64,000 nucleotides of DNA, from contig CALFUK010000055.1 of NCBI GenBank assembly GCA_937929945.1, positions 1 to 64,000 on the forward strand. Direction: 5' to 3'. Of this stretch, positions 53,520-61,508 are shown piece by piece (the stretch's first letter is position 1; every line of letters begins with the position of its first letter). The position numbers and the translations under genes were made by a program. This DNA comes from an uncultured Saprospiraceae bacterium (lineage in GTDB: Bacteria > Bacteroidota > Bacteroidia > Chitinophagales > Saprospiraceae). A model generated the notes under the pieces. That model was not told the origin of the DNA, made no database searches, and worked only from the letters and a program-made list of their open reading frames with translations.

Positions 53520-54513
53520 TAACCCCAGCTACAGTCGTGTATTTAAAACTGAGCTTCTGGTCAGGGTATATATACTTAAATGCAGACTGAGCCATGAGGG
53601 TTCCCTCGTGAAATCCACAGAGGATTAATTTCAGCTTGCCAGGGTAGGTATTGATATCACCGATGGCGTAGATGCCCTCCACATTCGTGCTGTAGTCTCT
53701 GGTATCCACAGCGATGGCACTGCGATCGATGGTCAGCCCCCATTCGGCGATGGGTCCCAGCTTTGGCGTCAAGCCGAAGAGCGGGATGAAGTAGTCGACT
53801 TGCTTGGTGAATTCGCCTTCAGATTTAGATTTGACGACGACTTCTTTGAGGATGCCATTACCGTTTACACCTATAGCTTGTGCCTCGGTGATTAGGTTTA
53901 CTTTATTTGTCTTAGCGAGCGCCATGACCTTGTCTACGCTATCCAGGGCTCCACGGAATGAGGTCCTGCGGTGGATCAGGGTGATCTCACTGGCAATGTC
54001 AGCCAGCTCGATAGTCCAATCTAGCGCTGAGTCTCCTCCACCTGCGATCAACAGTTTTTTATCTCTGAATTTTTCGGGATCCTTCACCATGTACTCCACA
54101 CCTTTACTCTCGTATTGGGCGAGTCCCTCGATGGGGGGCTTGCGTGGCTCGAAGCATCCCAGCCCTCCCGCGATGCAGATCACAGGGGCCTCTATGACGG
54201 TACCGTGACTGGTGGTCAGGCGGTATTTTTTCTCTTCTATTTTTTCTATTTTCTCGGCCCGCTCTCCCAAGGTGAATCCTGGGTTGAATGGCTTAATTTG
54301 TTCCATGAGATTATCTACAAGGTCGCCTGCAAGGATGCTCGGGTAGCCTGGGATATCGTAGATCGGCTTTTTGGGATATATCTCGCTGAGCTGACCACCG
54401 GCTATCGGCAGCGCATCGACGAGATGGCACCTGAGCTTGAGCAGGCCTGCTTCGAATACTGTGAAGAGGCCACATGGACCTGCGCCGATGATAAGTATGT
54501 CTGTCTGAATCAT
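53506..54513 (-). CDS. Ferredoxin-NADP+ reductase, thioredoxin-reductase-like type
   Basis: A 335-residue FAD/NAD(P) oxidoreductase. The FAD motif is IIGAGPCGLFTVFEAG, the NADP motif is LLIAGGGDSALDWTIEL, and the second FAD motif is IYAIGDINTYPGKLKLI. The CxxC of thioredoxin reductase is absent, and the C-terminal extension (YTTVAGVNGF) fits the YumC/ONFR-like FNR group. It overlaps the ferredoxin gene. Electron route: NADPH to ferredoxin to sulfite reductase. Confidence 0.88.
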   Translation of the reverse strand: MIQTDILIIGAGPCGLFTVFEAGLLKLRCHLVDALPIAGGQLSEIYPKKPIYDIPGYPSILAGDLVDNLMEQIKPFNPGFTLGERAEKIEKIEEKKYRLTTSHGTVIEAPVICIAGGLGCFEPRKPPIEGLAQYESKGVEYMVKDPEKFRDKKLLIAGGGDSALDWTIELADIASEITLIHRRTSFRGALDSVDKVMALAKTNKVNLITEAQAIGVNGNGILKEVVVKSKSEGEFTKQVDYFIPLFGLTPKLGPIAEWGLTIDRSAIAVDTRDYSTNVEGIYAIGDINTYPGKLKLILCGFHEGTLMAQSAFKYIYPDQKLSFKYTTVAGVNGFE

Positions 54514-54539
54514 GATGGTATATCTTCTTAAAGGTTTTG

Positions 54540-54547
54540 CAAAAGTA
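54540..54547 (-). promoter_or_regulatory. -7-like box upstream of the ferredoxin reductase
   Basis: TACTTTTG on the minus strand, identical to the -7 box of the cysteine leader promoter and 26 bases before the ATG at 54513. No TTTG at -33. It could be an internal promoter that lets the reductase, ferredoxin and OsmC genes be expressed apart from the attenuated part. Confidence 0.35.
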
Positions 54548-54654
54548 TTTAGAATTAAGACTAATTACTATAGAAGCTTGGATTAATGTAGCGAGCCTTA
54601 CTTCGATAGTTCTCAGTATGAGATGATTTCATTTATCTGCTTGATTGTCGATGA

Positions 54655-55338
54655 CTAAAGGTGAATGCCGCATTCGGTTTTGGACTGGTCTGCCCACCTA
54701 CCTGATCTACCTTCTCCCTTCAGCGTGCAGTGCGTGCAGCCTACTGAGCCAAAGCCTTCCAGTTTCATCGGATGGATGGGGATGTCATTGTCTGCGAGGT
54801 ACATGTCAAACTGACTCGCGGAGGTGTCTATATTAGGATGCATCTTGATGATGGCACCTCTGCGTTCGAAGATGTTCAGGTTCTTGCGAAAGGGAGTCTG
54901 ATTCATCAGCAGGCCGGAGATCCAGATTTTCTTACCTGCTTTGTACGGTTCGAATGGTTTGATCTTATTCAGATTGCAGCATTTGTCTACGTCTGTCTCC
55001 CAGAGGGATACCTCTCTGGCCATCATGTTGTCCTGGACATCAGGCAGGATGTGGACGATGTTGAGCCCCAAGATATCAGTCAGTGCCTGCTTATATTCTA
55101 TCGTCTTCTTAAAGCAGAAGGTGGTATCGATGAAGTGTATGGGATGTCCGGGCGCGGCCTTACTCACCATACTCATCAAGATGCCTGATGTGGTCCCGAA
55201 GGATGAGGTCACCAGGATGTCCTCATGATCATAATCGGAAAATAGCTTCTGCAATCGCTGGATGGGATTCAGGGTTTGATAGTCGGCATTCAGCTGATCT
55301 ATGTCGATATCCTCCACGGCTTTTGAAATATCAGTCAT
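54655..55338 (-). CDS. cysH: APS/PAPS reductase
   Basis: A 227-residue adenylyl-sulfate reductase that makes sulfite from activated sulfate with thioredoxin-type reductant. A PP-loop-like SSFGTTSGILMSMV is followed by CC (in DKCCNLNKIKP) and CxxC (GCTHCT). These four Cys bind the 4Fe-4S cluster of APS reductases, so APS is the likelier substrate. The catalytic Cys is in the C-terminal KTECGIHL. The gene overlaps the upstream siroheme gene by 4 bases. Confidence 0.92.
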   Translation of the reverse strand: MTDISKAVEDIDIDQLNADYQTLNPIQRLQKLFSDYDHEDILVTSSFGTTSGILMSMVSKAAPGHPIHFIDTTFCFKKTIEYKQALTDILGLNIVHILPDVQDNMMAREVSLWETDVDKCCNLNKIKPFEPYKAGKKIWISGLLMNQTPFRKNLNIFERRGAIIKMHPNIDTSASQFDMYLADNDIPIHPMKLEGFGSVGCTHCTLKGEGRSGRWADQSKTECGIHL

Positions 55339-55967
55339 ACTTGCTTTTCAGATGTTAGTAGTGATGAAGTAATTTTGTTAAGCTCTTCTACTTTATGGGA
55401 GAAGTCACCCTTGAGTCGATCTCTGAAGATTTTAAGATTCTCTACAAGAGCGGCTGAGTCGTCAGGGAGCACCTCCTCTAAGACTTGGCGAAACCGCTTG
55501 GCGAATGTGGGCGACTTCCCATTCGTTGAGATGGCGACTTTCAGATTGCCACGGGTCACAATTGACCCCAGATAGAAATCACACAGCTCAGGCGTGTCTG
55601 CCACATTGATCAGTTTGCGCTGAGCCTTGGCGGCGGCGTACACTTCTTGATTCACCTCTGGAAAGTTAGTTGCTGCTACGATCAGGTCATAGTCATCCAC
55701 GTCACTCGCCTCGAACTTCCTCTGCTGCCAGGTGATCTGATAGGCCTCATTTGCGATCAGCTCCGATACCTCTTCTCGTGCCCATGGGGCTACGATAGTG
55801 ATGTTAGCATTGGGGCTGCTCTTCAGGATGAAAAACATCTTTTCGTAGCCCACTTCTCCAGCACCTACCACGAGCATCTGAAGCTTGTCCAGCTTGAAGA
55901 AGACAGGGTATAGCGGATTTTGATTCAGTGATTTGTCCATGTGCTGTTCGCTTTTTCTTTGATCCAA
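55335..55967 (-). CDS. Precorrin-2 dehydrogenase/sirohydrochlorin ferrochelatase
   Basis: A 210-residue Met8/CysG-N-like enzyme that completes siroheme, the sulfite reductase cofactor. Features are PVFFKLDKLQMLVVGAGEVG (NAD site), AATNFPEVNQ, and VAISTNGKSPTFAKRFRQ. The start may be ATG 55940 (MDKSLNQNPLYPV). It overlaps cobA upstream and cysH downstream, so the order methylase, dehydrogenase/chelatase, reductase is tightly coupled. Confidence 0.9.
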   Translation of the reverse strand: MDQRKSEQHMDKSLNQNPLYPVFFKLDKLQMLVVGAGEVGYEKMFFILKSSPNANITIVAPWAREEVSELIANEAYQITWQQRKFEASDVDDYDLIVAATNFPEVNQEVYAAAKAQRKLINVADTPELCDFYLGSIVTRGNLKVAISTNGKSPTFAKRFRQVLEEVLPDDSAALVENLKIFRDRLKGDFSHKVEELNKITSSLLTSEKQV

Positions 55968-56698
55968 TGGGGGTGGGACTGCACCACATCACCGATGACG
56001 ATGATGCCAGGCGTCCCAATCTGAGCTGCCTGTGACTTAGCTACGATGTCTTCTGCTGTGCCGATCACACATCTTTCATCAGCTCGGCTGCCACTCTGTA
56101 TGACCATCATAGCTTTGTGAGCCTGGCCTTCCAGCTTGATCATGTCTGCGATCATGGCCAGCTTTCTCATACCCATGAGGATGATCAGGGTGGCTCGGCT
56201 CTGCAGTGCGATCTCTATGTCTTGAGATATCTGATGATCCTTCGTGGAGCCTGTCAGCACCCAGAAGCTCTCACTGACGCCCCTGGAAGTCACTGGCACA
56301 CCTTGCAGTGCGGGCACAGAGATGGAGCTGGAGATGCCTGGCACGACACTGACTTCTATATCATGAGCCTTGATGTATTCTACTTCTTCCATACCTCGAC
56401 CAAAGACAAAAGGATCTCCGCCTTTGAGTCTGACCACATGGCCGTATTCATGAGCTGACTGTACGATTAGCTCATTGATTTCAGTCTGCTTTTTACAAGG
56501 CTGTCCAGCACGCTTACCTACGAATAGCTTGATGGTTTCCGCAGGCGTTTCATCCAGCAGGGCCTCATCGACGAGGGCATCATAGAGTACCACATCAGCT
56601 GACTGCAGTGCCCGCAGTCCTTTGACAGTGATCAGGTCTTTGTCTCCTGGGCCAGCTCCCACCAGCGTCACTTTTGCTTTTGTATCAAATGTCATCAT
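55925..56698 (-). CDS. cobA: Uroporphyrinogen-III C-methyltransferase
   Basis: A 257-residue SUMT that methylates uroporphyrinogen III to precorrin-2, the first step of siroheme synthesis. The motifs are LVGAGPGDKDLITVKGLRAL, VLYDALVD, RLKGGDPFVFGRG and GISSSISVPALQGVPVTSRG. Its ATG follows the sulfite reductase stop with no gap. In enterobacteria this domain is fused to the dehydrogenase (CysG); here they are separate genes. Confidence 0.93.
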   Translation of the reverse strand: MMTFDTKAKVTLVGAGPGDKDLITVKGLRALQSADVVLYDALVDEALLDETPAETIKLFVGKRAGQPCKKQTEINELIVQSAHEYGHVVRLKGGDPFVFGRGMEEVEYIKAHDIEVSVVPGISSSISVPALQGVPVTSRGVSESFWVLTGSTKDHQISQDIEIALQSRATLIILMGMRKLAMIADMIKLEGQAHKAMMVIQSGSRADERCVIGTAEDIVAKSQAAQIGTPGIIVIGDVVQSHPHWIKEKANSTWTNH

Positions 56699-58834
56699 CT
56701 AAGCTTTATAGTAGCTGCCTATGACCTCTTTATCTTCTGGGCTGGCACCTGAGGCGGTAGCTCTGTAGTCATAGACTTGTGTTAAAAATAGTTCGGCACC
56801 CGCGAGGTAGCCATTTACGAATGCTTCCGTCGGCTCTTGCTGCTTGATGGCCAGTGTCTCTTCTCTAAAGTCTTCTTGTGCAAACCACTTACCCGCTTCC
56901 ACAAATTTCTCCTGAAAGTCATTGATGATGTTGATCTGCGTGTTACAGCTGATGTCGTCAGCCAGCAGCAATGCTTTAGCTCCGATCACCCGAGAAGAAT
57001 AGGCAAAGTAGGCAGCTTCTGAAAGATGGCCCTGCTGAAGTGCTGCTTTGCCTTCGGCCAATCTCTCCGAGGCATCTTTGATGATGGTTCCGACCAGATC
57101 CAGTACCACTGCCGCACACTCGCCTACGCCGATCTCTTGCTTGTACTCATGTTCTTGACCCCAGTCAAAAAGATCAGTGTCTGATAGAAGCTCGATATTT
57201 GCGAGAGGTTTCAATAGCTCATAGAAATATTTCTTGCCCTGTCTTCTGTAGTAGTCATTGTAGTATTCACCTTCTGTCGCGTACTCGTCGTAGTCATTCA
57301 GCAGCATGCGGATACCGTCCAAGATTTTCTTAGTCGGCAGCTTGATCACCTTCTCTGCGATCCAGCCCTGGCCCGTGGGATCAGTGCCGCCACCGAGGAC
57401 CACCTGCATGGCAGGTATGACCAGGTCATTCTTTTTGATGGAGCTACCGCTGAAGCCAATATTAGCTACCATGTGTTGCCCGCAGGCATTCATACAGCCA
57501 CTGATTTTTATTTTGATGTGCTTCTCTTCTAAGTGTTCTGGATATTCGTCGGTGATCATGTCTTCGATCACGCGAGCCAGGCCAGTGCTGTTAGTCACAC
57601 CTAAGTTACAGGTGTCAGTCCCAGGACAGGCGGTGACATCTCCGATGGAGTCGTAGCCTGGATCTGCCATGCCAATCGACTGCAGTGCAGTGTAGAGTTC
57701 AGCTAAGTGATCTTCATGTACGAATCTCAATAATAGCCCTTGGTTAACTGTGATTCTTAGGTCCTGGGCGGCGTATTTTTGCAGGATGGGGACCAGCTCT
57801 CTCGCTTTGTCAGAGCTGATGTCTCCCAGCAGTACCTTGAGGTACACGCCGTAGTAGCCTGCTTGTTTTTGCTCGAAGGTGTTCGTCTTTTGCCACAGCT
57901 TGAAGGCTTGTACATCTTTAGCTTCTTTAATCTGTGGCTCAAAGTAGTTTACGGCTTCGTCTTGTTCGTAGTCAGCAGCGTTAATGGGGTAGCTCTGGTG
58001 CTGTAGTGATTTCCACTCTTCATTAACTAAGTCTAAAAAGCCCTCAATGCCCAGTTTTTTCACTAAGAATTTCATTCTGGCTTTCTGCCGCTTTGCCCGC
58101 TCTCCGTGCCGATCGAAGACGCGGAGGCTGGCCTCCATAAAGGGGATGATTTTATCTGTTTCTAAAAATTCATAAGCTGTCGGTGCGAATATGGCGATGG
58201 CACCCAGGCCTCCCCCGACTAAGACCTTGAAGCCTCTGACGCCATCTTTGATTTTAGGGATAAATCCAAAATCATGAAAATAGCTAAATGCCGTATCCGC
58301 ATCGCTGGAGGAAAAGCTGGGCTTAATCTTGCGCCCCATGTCTTGACAGATAGGATTGCGCAGGAAGTAGTAGGCAGTGGCATGAGCATAAGGCGTGATA
58401 TCGAATGGCTCAGCTGGATCAATACCTGCCGTGGGCGAGGCCGTCAGATTTCTGACCGTATTGCCGCAGGCCTCTCTGCCTGTCAGTCCATTATTCGTGA
58501 GTTCGAGCCACACTTTGGGTGAGTCTTCCAGTTTGACGTAGTGCAGCTGGATGTCTTGCCGCGTGGTGAGGTGCAGATTACTTGAGCCATACTGGTCAGC
58601 TGTATCGGCGATCACTTTGATTTGCTGGGGTGTGATCTTGCCGTAGGGCACTTTGATTCTAAACATCTGGACACCGAGCTGCCGCTGGCCATAGACGCCA
58701 CGGGTCAGGCGGTAGAGTTTGAATTTTTCTTCGTCTTCTTTGCCCGTGCGAAAGCCGTTGATTCTTTGCTCTAGCTCTACGATATCCTTGCGGTCTGCCG
58801 CTGCTATGTCTGGATACTCTGTGAATAAGCTCAT
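56699..58834 (-). CDS. Ferredoxin-dependent sulfite reductase with C-terminal helical extension
   Basis: About 711 residues from ATG 58834; the upstream frame to 58891 runs through the leader terminator and is rejected. It reduces sulfite to sulfide. Substrate/siroheme motifs are LTTRQDIQLHYV and GREACGNTVRNLTASPTAGI. The cluster cysteines lie in ACPGTDTCNLGV and SGCMNACGQH. About 163 C-terminal residues beyond the normal end form a helical, HEPN-like domain (ECAAVVLDLVGTIIKDASER, then YFAYSSRVIGAKALLLAD), a known Bacteroidota variant. It is the first structural gene after the tandem cysteine leaders. Confidence 0.92.
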   Translation of the reverse strand: MSLFTEYPDIAAADRKDIVELEQRINGFRTGKEDEEKFKLYRLTRGVYGQRQLGVQMFRIKVPYGKITPQQIKVIADTADQYGSSNLHLTTRQDIQLHYVKLEDSPKVWLELTNNGLTGREACGNTVRNLTASPTAGIDPAEPFDITPYAHATAYYFLRNPICQDMGRKIKPSFSSSDADTAFSYFHDFGFIPKIKDGVRGFKVLVGGGLGAIAIFAPTAYEFLETDKIIPFMEASLRVFDRHGERAKRQKARMKFLVKKLGIEGFLDLVNEEWKSLQHQSYPINAADYEQDEAVNYFEPQIKEAKDVQAFKLWQKTNTFEQKQAGYYGVYLKVLLGDISSDKARELVPILQKYAAQDLRITVNQGLLLRFVHEDHLAELYTALQSIGMADPGYDSIGDVTACPGTDTCNLGVTNSTGLARVIEDMITDEYPEHLEEKHIKIKISGCMNACGQHMVANIGFSGSSIKKNDLVIPAMQVVLGGGTDPTGQGWIAEKVIKLPTKKILDGIRMLLNDYDEYATEGEYYNDYYRRQGKKYFYELLKPLANIELLSDTDLFDWGQEHEYKQEIGVGECAAVVLDLVGTIIKDASERLAEGKAALQQGHLSEAAYFAYSSRVIGAKALLLADDISCNTQINIINDFQEKFVEAGKWFAQEDFREETLAIKQQEPTEAFVNGYLAGAELFLTQVYDYRATASGASPEDKEVIGSYYKA

Positions 58835-58867
58835 TTTAACTTTGTTTTTTAATTTAATGGATCGCAT

Positions 58868-58902
58868 AAAAAAACCCTTCCAGATGATCAAGTCTGGAAG
58901 GG
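58868..58902 (-). terminator. Attenuator terminator 2 in the sulfur operon leader
   Basis: Stem CCCTTCCAGA / TCTGGAAGGG (10 bp, 8-base loop CTTGATCA), followed by seven T on the minus strand. It lies 31 bases after the stop of the second Cys-rich leader ORF and 33 bases before the sulfite reductase start. It can only serve to stop readthrough into the operon. Confidence 0.93.
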
Positions 58903-58963
58903 CTAATTAGAATGCGTTTTATATTCTATAATTTCAACCTAACAGATGATCTATCATGATCAT
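58885..58963 (-). promoter_or_regulatory. Candidate 1:2 / 2:3 antiterminator pairing in leader 2
   Basis: Segment 1 AUGAUC (58963-58958) pairs with segment 2 GAUCAU (58951-58946). Segment 2 extended, GAUCAUCUGUUAGG (58951-58938), can instead pair with the 5' arm and loop of the terminator in three blocks: GAUCA with UGAUC, UCUG with CAGA, and AGG with CCU. This totals 12 pairs and excludes the terminator. Segment 1 begins right after the Cys codon run. Pairing was read by eye, not by energy calculation. Confidence 0.6.
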
Positions 58964-59017
58964 ACAGCAGCAACAACAGCATGCAGTACAACAAATATTC
59001 AGCTTAGATTTTCTCAT
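58934..59017 (-). CDS. Cysteine-rich leader peptide 2
   Basis: A 27-residue ORF. It begins MRKSKLNICCTA, continues with six Cys codons (TGC TGT TGT TGC TGC TGT, 58981-58964) and ends MIMIDHLLG before TGA. In the Cys run the bases vary only T/C at the third position, as expected if the Cys reading is selected. It is followed by a terminator and then the sulfite reductase gene. Likely role: ribosomes stall at the Cys run when Cys-tRNA is scarce. Confidence 0.85.
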   Translation of the reverse strand: MRKSKLNICCTACCCCCCMIMIDHLLG

Positions 59018-59120
59018 ATGATTTTATTTTTAAGTGGAAATGCCTGTCAGAAAATAAGTAAGCTTACCGGTCATTTGGTGCCTTAATTATTGCCATCATT
59101 GACTTTTCTTTCATCACTCA
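59018..59120 (-). other. Spacer between terminator 1 and leader 2
   Basis: About 103 bases. No TAnnTTTG box was found on the minus strand here, so leader 2 most likely depends on readthrough of terminator 1 from the promoter at 59279-59310. Confidence 0.5.
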
Positions 59121-59162
59121 AATAAAAAAACGCCTTTCCGAATGTGCTTCAGAAAGGCGTTT
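59121..59162 (-). terminator. Attenuator terminator 1 in the sulfur operon leader
   Basis: Stem AAACGCCTTTC / GAAAGGCGTTT (11 bp, 13-base loop), followed by a T-run on the minus strand. It starts 44 bases after the stop of the first Cys-rich leader ORF. Its arms do not resemble those of terminator 2, so the two units are not a simple recent duplication. Confidence 0.93.
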
Positions 59163-59205
59163 GATTTATTCTATGGATAGAAAAAATAGCTAGCTCACTG
59201 TCGCA

Positions 59206-59268
59206 TCATTGCACGAGGCAACAACAGCAACAACAACAAGCCATTAAATTTCTATCGTTTTGATTCAT
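59206..59268 (-). CDS. Cysteine-rich leader peptide 1
   Basis: A 20-residue ORF: MNQNDRNLMA, seven consecutive Cys codons (TGT TGT TGT TGC TGT TGT TGC, 59238-59218), then LVQ and TGA. Only the third codon base varies within the run. It begins about 10 bases after a consensus promoter, so it is close to leaderless. A strong terminator follows. Likely a cysteine-sensing leader for the sulfur operon. Confidence 0.85.
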   Translation of the reverse strand: MNQNDRNLMACCCCCCCLVQ

Positions 59269-59278
59269 AACTATAAAA

Positions 59279-59310
59279 CAAAAGTAGACAGAAATAATAC
59301 ACGGAACAAA
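59279..59310 (-). promoter_or_regulatory. Bacteroidota promoter of the sulfur operon
   Basis: On the minus strand TTTG (59310-59307), 20 bases, then TACTTTTG (59286-59279): an exact match to TTTG-N19/20-TAnnTTTG. The predicted transcription start is about 59272-59274, a few bases before the ATG of leader 1. Confidence 0.8.
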
Positions 59311-59609
59311 CTATACCATATAAAATAATACACTCAGCTACAAAAATGTCGCTTGGCGGAACATGACACGATCATAATAAGTCAGGAGCCATAGCTGCAG
59401 CGGAGACGTTCTAACTCGCTCTTTATATGGTGGCCCCTTGAGCTTTTGGACCATCTAGTAGTGCTGATTCTTCGCTTGTGAGCATTTTAAGAGGAGACAT
59501 GATCTCGAGTAAAAAGAAGATTACTATATTGAGACAGGAGGCAGCCCATCATGCAGCTGGATGTTGATCTCCATCGTTGACTTGATACATTATTTATCAA
59601 TGGGATTAT
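59311..59609. other. Upstream region of the ComM-like gene
   Basis: About 300 bases between the sulfur promoter and the plus-strand ATPase gene. No gene, repeat or clear promoter box was seen. Confidence 0.4.
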
Positions 59610-61163
59610 ATGCTTGTTAAAACCTTTGCTGGTGCGGTACATGGAGTGGATGCACGATCGATCACTGTAGAAGTGAATGCTGGTGGCCCTGTAGCGACGG
59701 GTAATTTTTATCACATGGTAGGCCTGCCAGATAATGCCATTAAGGAGGGATTTCAGCGCATCGAAGCAGCCATCAAAAATATTGGCTATCAAATGAAGCG
59801 GCTTAAAATGGTCGTCAACTTAGCTCCGGCAGATATCAAGAAAGAAGGCTCTGCCTATGACCTTCCGATAGCCCTCGGCGTGCTGACATCCACACGACAG
59901 ATAGAAGCACCAGAGCTGGATCAATACATGATCATGGGTGAGCTAGCCCTCGATGGAGGTATCAGGCCAATCAGAGGTGCTCTGCCGATAGCCATAGAAG
60001 CGCGGAAGAGGGGATACAAGGGCCTGATCATTCCCAAGGCGAATGCCTTCGAGGCGGCTATAGTCAATAACCTGCCTGTATTTGGGATCGAGAATCTGGT
60101 CGAAGCGGTAGAATTTCTGGAAGGTCGCCGAGAGTTACATCCCATTGATCTGAATACAAGAGAGATATTTGAAAGTGATGTGAATGATTATGATGTTGAT
60201 TTCTCAGATGTGAAGGGACAGGAAAATATCAAAAGAGCTTTGGAGATCTCTGCGGCTGGAGGGCATAATGTCATTTTGATCGGACCACCAGGAGCGGGCA
60301 AGACCATGCTCGCTAAGCGACTGCCCAGCATCCTGCCACCCCTATCTCTGCACGAGGCTCTGGAGACCACTAAGATACACTCTGTCGCCGGGCTCCTGGG
60401 TAAGAATGCCTCGCTGGTGACGAAGCGCCCATTCAGGTCACCTCATCATACCATCAGTAATGTAGCCCTGGTCGGTGGTGGATCTAATCCCAATCCAGGA
60501 GAGATCTCGCTCTCGCATAATGGAGTCCTCTTCTTAGATGAGTTGCCAGAGTTTCAGCGGACGGTCTTAGAGGTGATGCGTCAGCCGATGGAGGAGCGAA
60601 GAGTGACTATCTCACGGGCCAGAATCACGGTGGACTATCCTGCCAGCTTCATGCTGATCGCATCGATGAATCCATGTCCCTGTGGCTACTACAATCATCC
60701 AGAGAAAGACTGCGTGTGTGGTCCTGGCATAGTGAAGCGCTACCTTAATAAGATATCAGGCCCCTTACTGGATCGCATCGACCTGCATGTGGAAGTCACG
60801 CCCGTATCATTAGATGAGCTCTCCACCATAGAGCGCAGCAGCGAGAGCAGTGATGACATCAGAGCGCGTGTCATTACAGCACGGGAGATTCAGATCGAAC
60901 GATTTAAAGAGATTCCAGGCGTATTCTGCAATGCGCAGATGCCCAGCCGCATGGTCAGGGAGGTATGTGAACTAAGTACTGCTGGTCTCACCTTATTGAA
61001 GAAAGCGATGGAGCGACTCCAGCTCTCCGCCCGAGCTTATGACCGCATCTTGAAAGTGGCACGCACCAATGCGGATCTGTCCGCCAGCCCAGATATTAAA
61101 ATCGAGCATTTGGCAGAAGCCATCCAGTATCGAAGTCTGGATCGAGAGGGCTGGGCGAGCTGA
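59610..61163 (+). CDS. YifB/ComM family Mg-chelatase-like AAA+ ATPase
   Basis: A 517-residue AAA+ protein. The N-terminal ChlI-like domain starts LVKTFAGAVHGVDARSITVE. Walker A is GPPGAGKTMLAK (about residue 226), Walker B is GVLFLDELPEF, and a Cys-containing segment NPCPCGYYNHPEKDCVCG follows. The C-terminal Mg_chelatase_C region is rich in Arg fingers. ComM acts in branch migration during natural transformation in other bacteria; YifB homologues are widespread, so function here is by homology only. It stands alone. Confidence 0.92.
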   Translation: MLVKTFAGAVHGVDARSITVEVNAGGPVATGNFYHMVGLPDNAIKEGFQRIEAAIKNIGYQMKRLKMVVNLAPADIKKEGSAYDLPIALGVLTSTRQIEAPELDQYMIMGELALDGGIRPIRGALPIAIEARKRGYKGLIIPKANAFEAAIVNNLPVFGIENLVEAVEFLEGRRELHPIDLNTREIFESDVNDYDVDFSDVKGQENIKRALEISAAGGHNVILIGPPGAGKTMLAKRLPSILPPLSLHEALETTKIHSVAGLLGKNASLVTKRPFRSPHHTISNVALVGGGSNPNPGEISLSHNGVLFLDELPEFQRTVLEVMRQPMEERRVTISRARITVDYPASFMLIASMNPCPCGYYNHPEKDCVCGPGIVKRYLNKISGPLLDRIDLHVEVTPVSLDELSTIERSSESSDDIRARVITAREIQIERFKEIPGVFCNAQMPSRMVREVCELSTAGLTLLKKAMERLQLSARAYDRILKVARTNADLSASPDIKIEHLAEAIQYRSLDREGWAS

Positions 61164-61268
61164 TAGCCCGAATCGGATACACGGTAAATGATTACCTACC
61201 CATTTGCAGATTCACCCAGTTTTGCCGTTGACAGAGGAATACTAAGGCTAGACTAAGACGGAACCCTT

Positions 61269-61508
61269 GCCTTGACATCAATAAGCTTTATGGTAACCAC
61301 GAAACTCGTTCTAAAAGCAATCCTGGTTCCCCTTTTCAAGTGGAATACAAGGGGTTAAACTTTAAGATGTGGTCCTATAAAAAGTGTCTTAGCTCGGGAT
61401 CGGAAATGATTAGATCGACTCAAAGAAACAAATTGATCAAGGTAAAGAGACATCCTCAGTATCTCTCCCGATAGGGATCGGCATAGACTGTCGAAAAGGG
61501 AGACCGCT
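61269..61508 (+). repeat. Two-hairpin intergenic repeat, copy D
   Basis: Related to copies A and B at 7631-8062. It has CAATAAGCTTTATGGTAACCA, hairpin 1 (TTCCCCTT-TTC-AAGTGGAA, one mismatch) with TACAAGGGG after it, and a hairpin 2 equivalent around 61462-61475 (TCCC-GATA-GGGA). The unit is 240 bp here. Confidence 0.75.

Noticed and set aside
59218-59238. Simple CAA/CAG trinucleotide repeat (poly-Gln reading on the plus strand)
   Set aside because: There is no ORF with a start on the plus strand. Variation is confined to the third base of TGT/TGC codons on the minus strand, in an ORF placed between promoter and terminator.
58868-59268. SAM or other sulfur riboswitch upstream of sulfite reductase
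   Set aside because: No conserved multi-helix aptamer is visible; the two terminators are preceded by poly-Cys ORFs, which explain the region better.
59487-59792. Minus-strand 101-codon ORF overlapping the start of the ComM-like gene
   Set aside because: Antisense to conserved coding sequence, with no motif.
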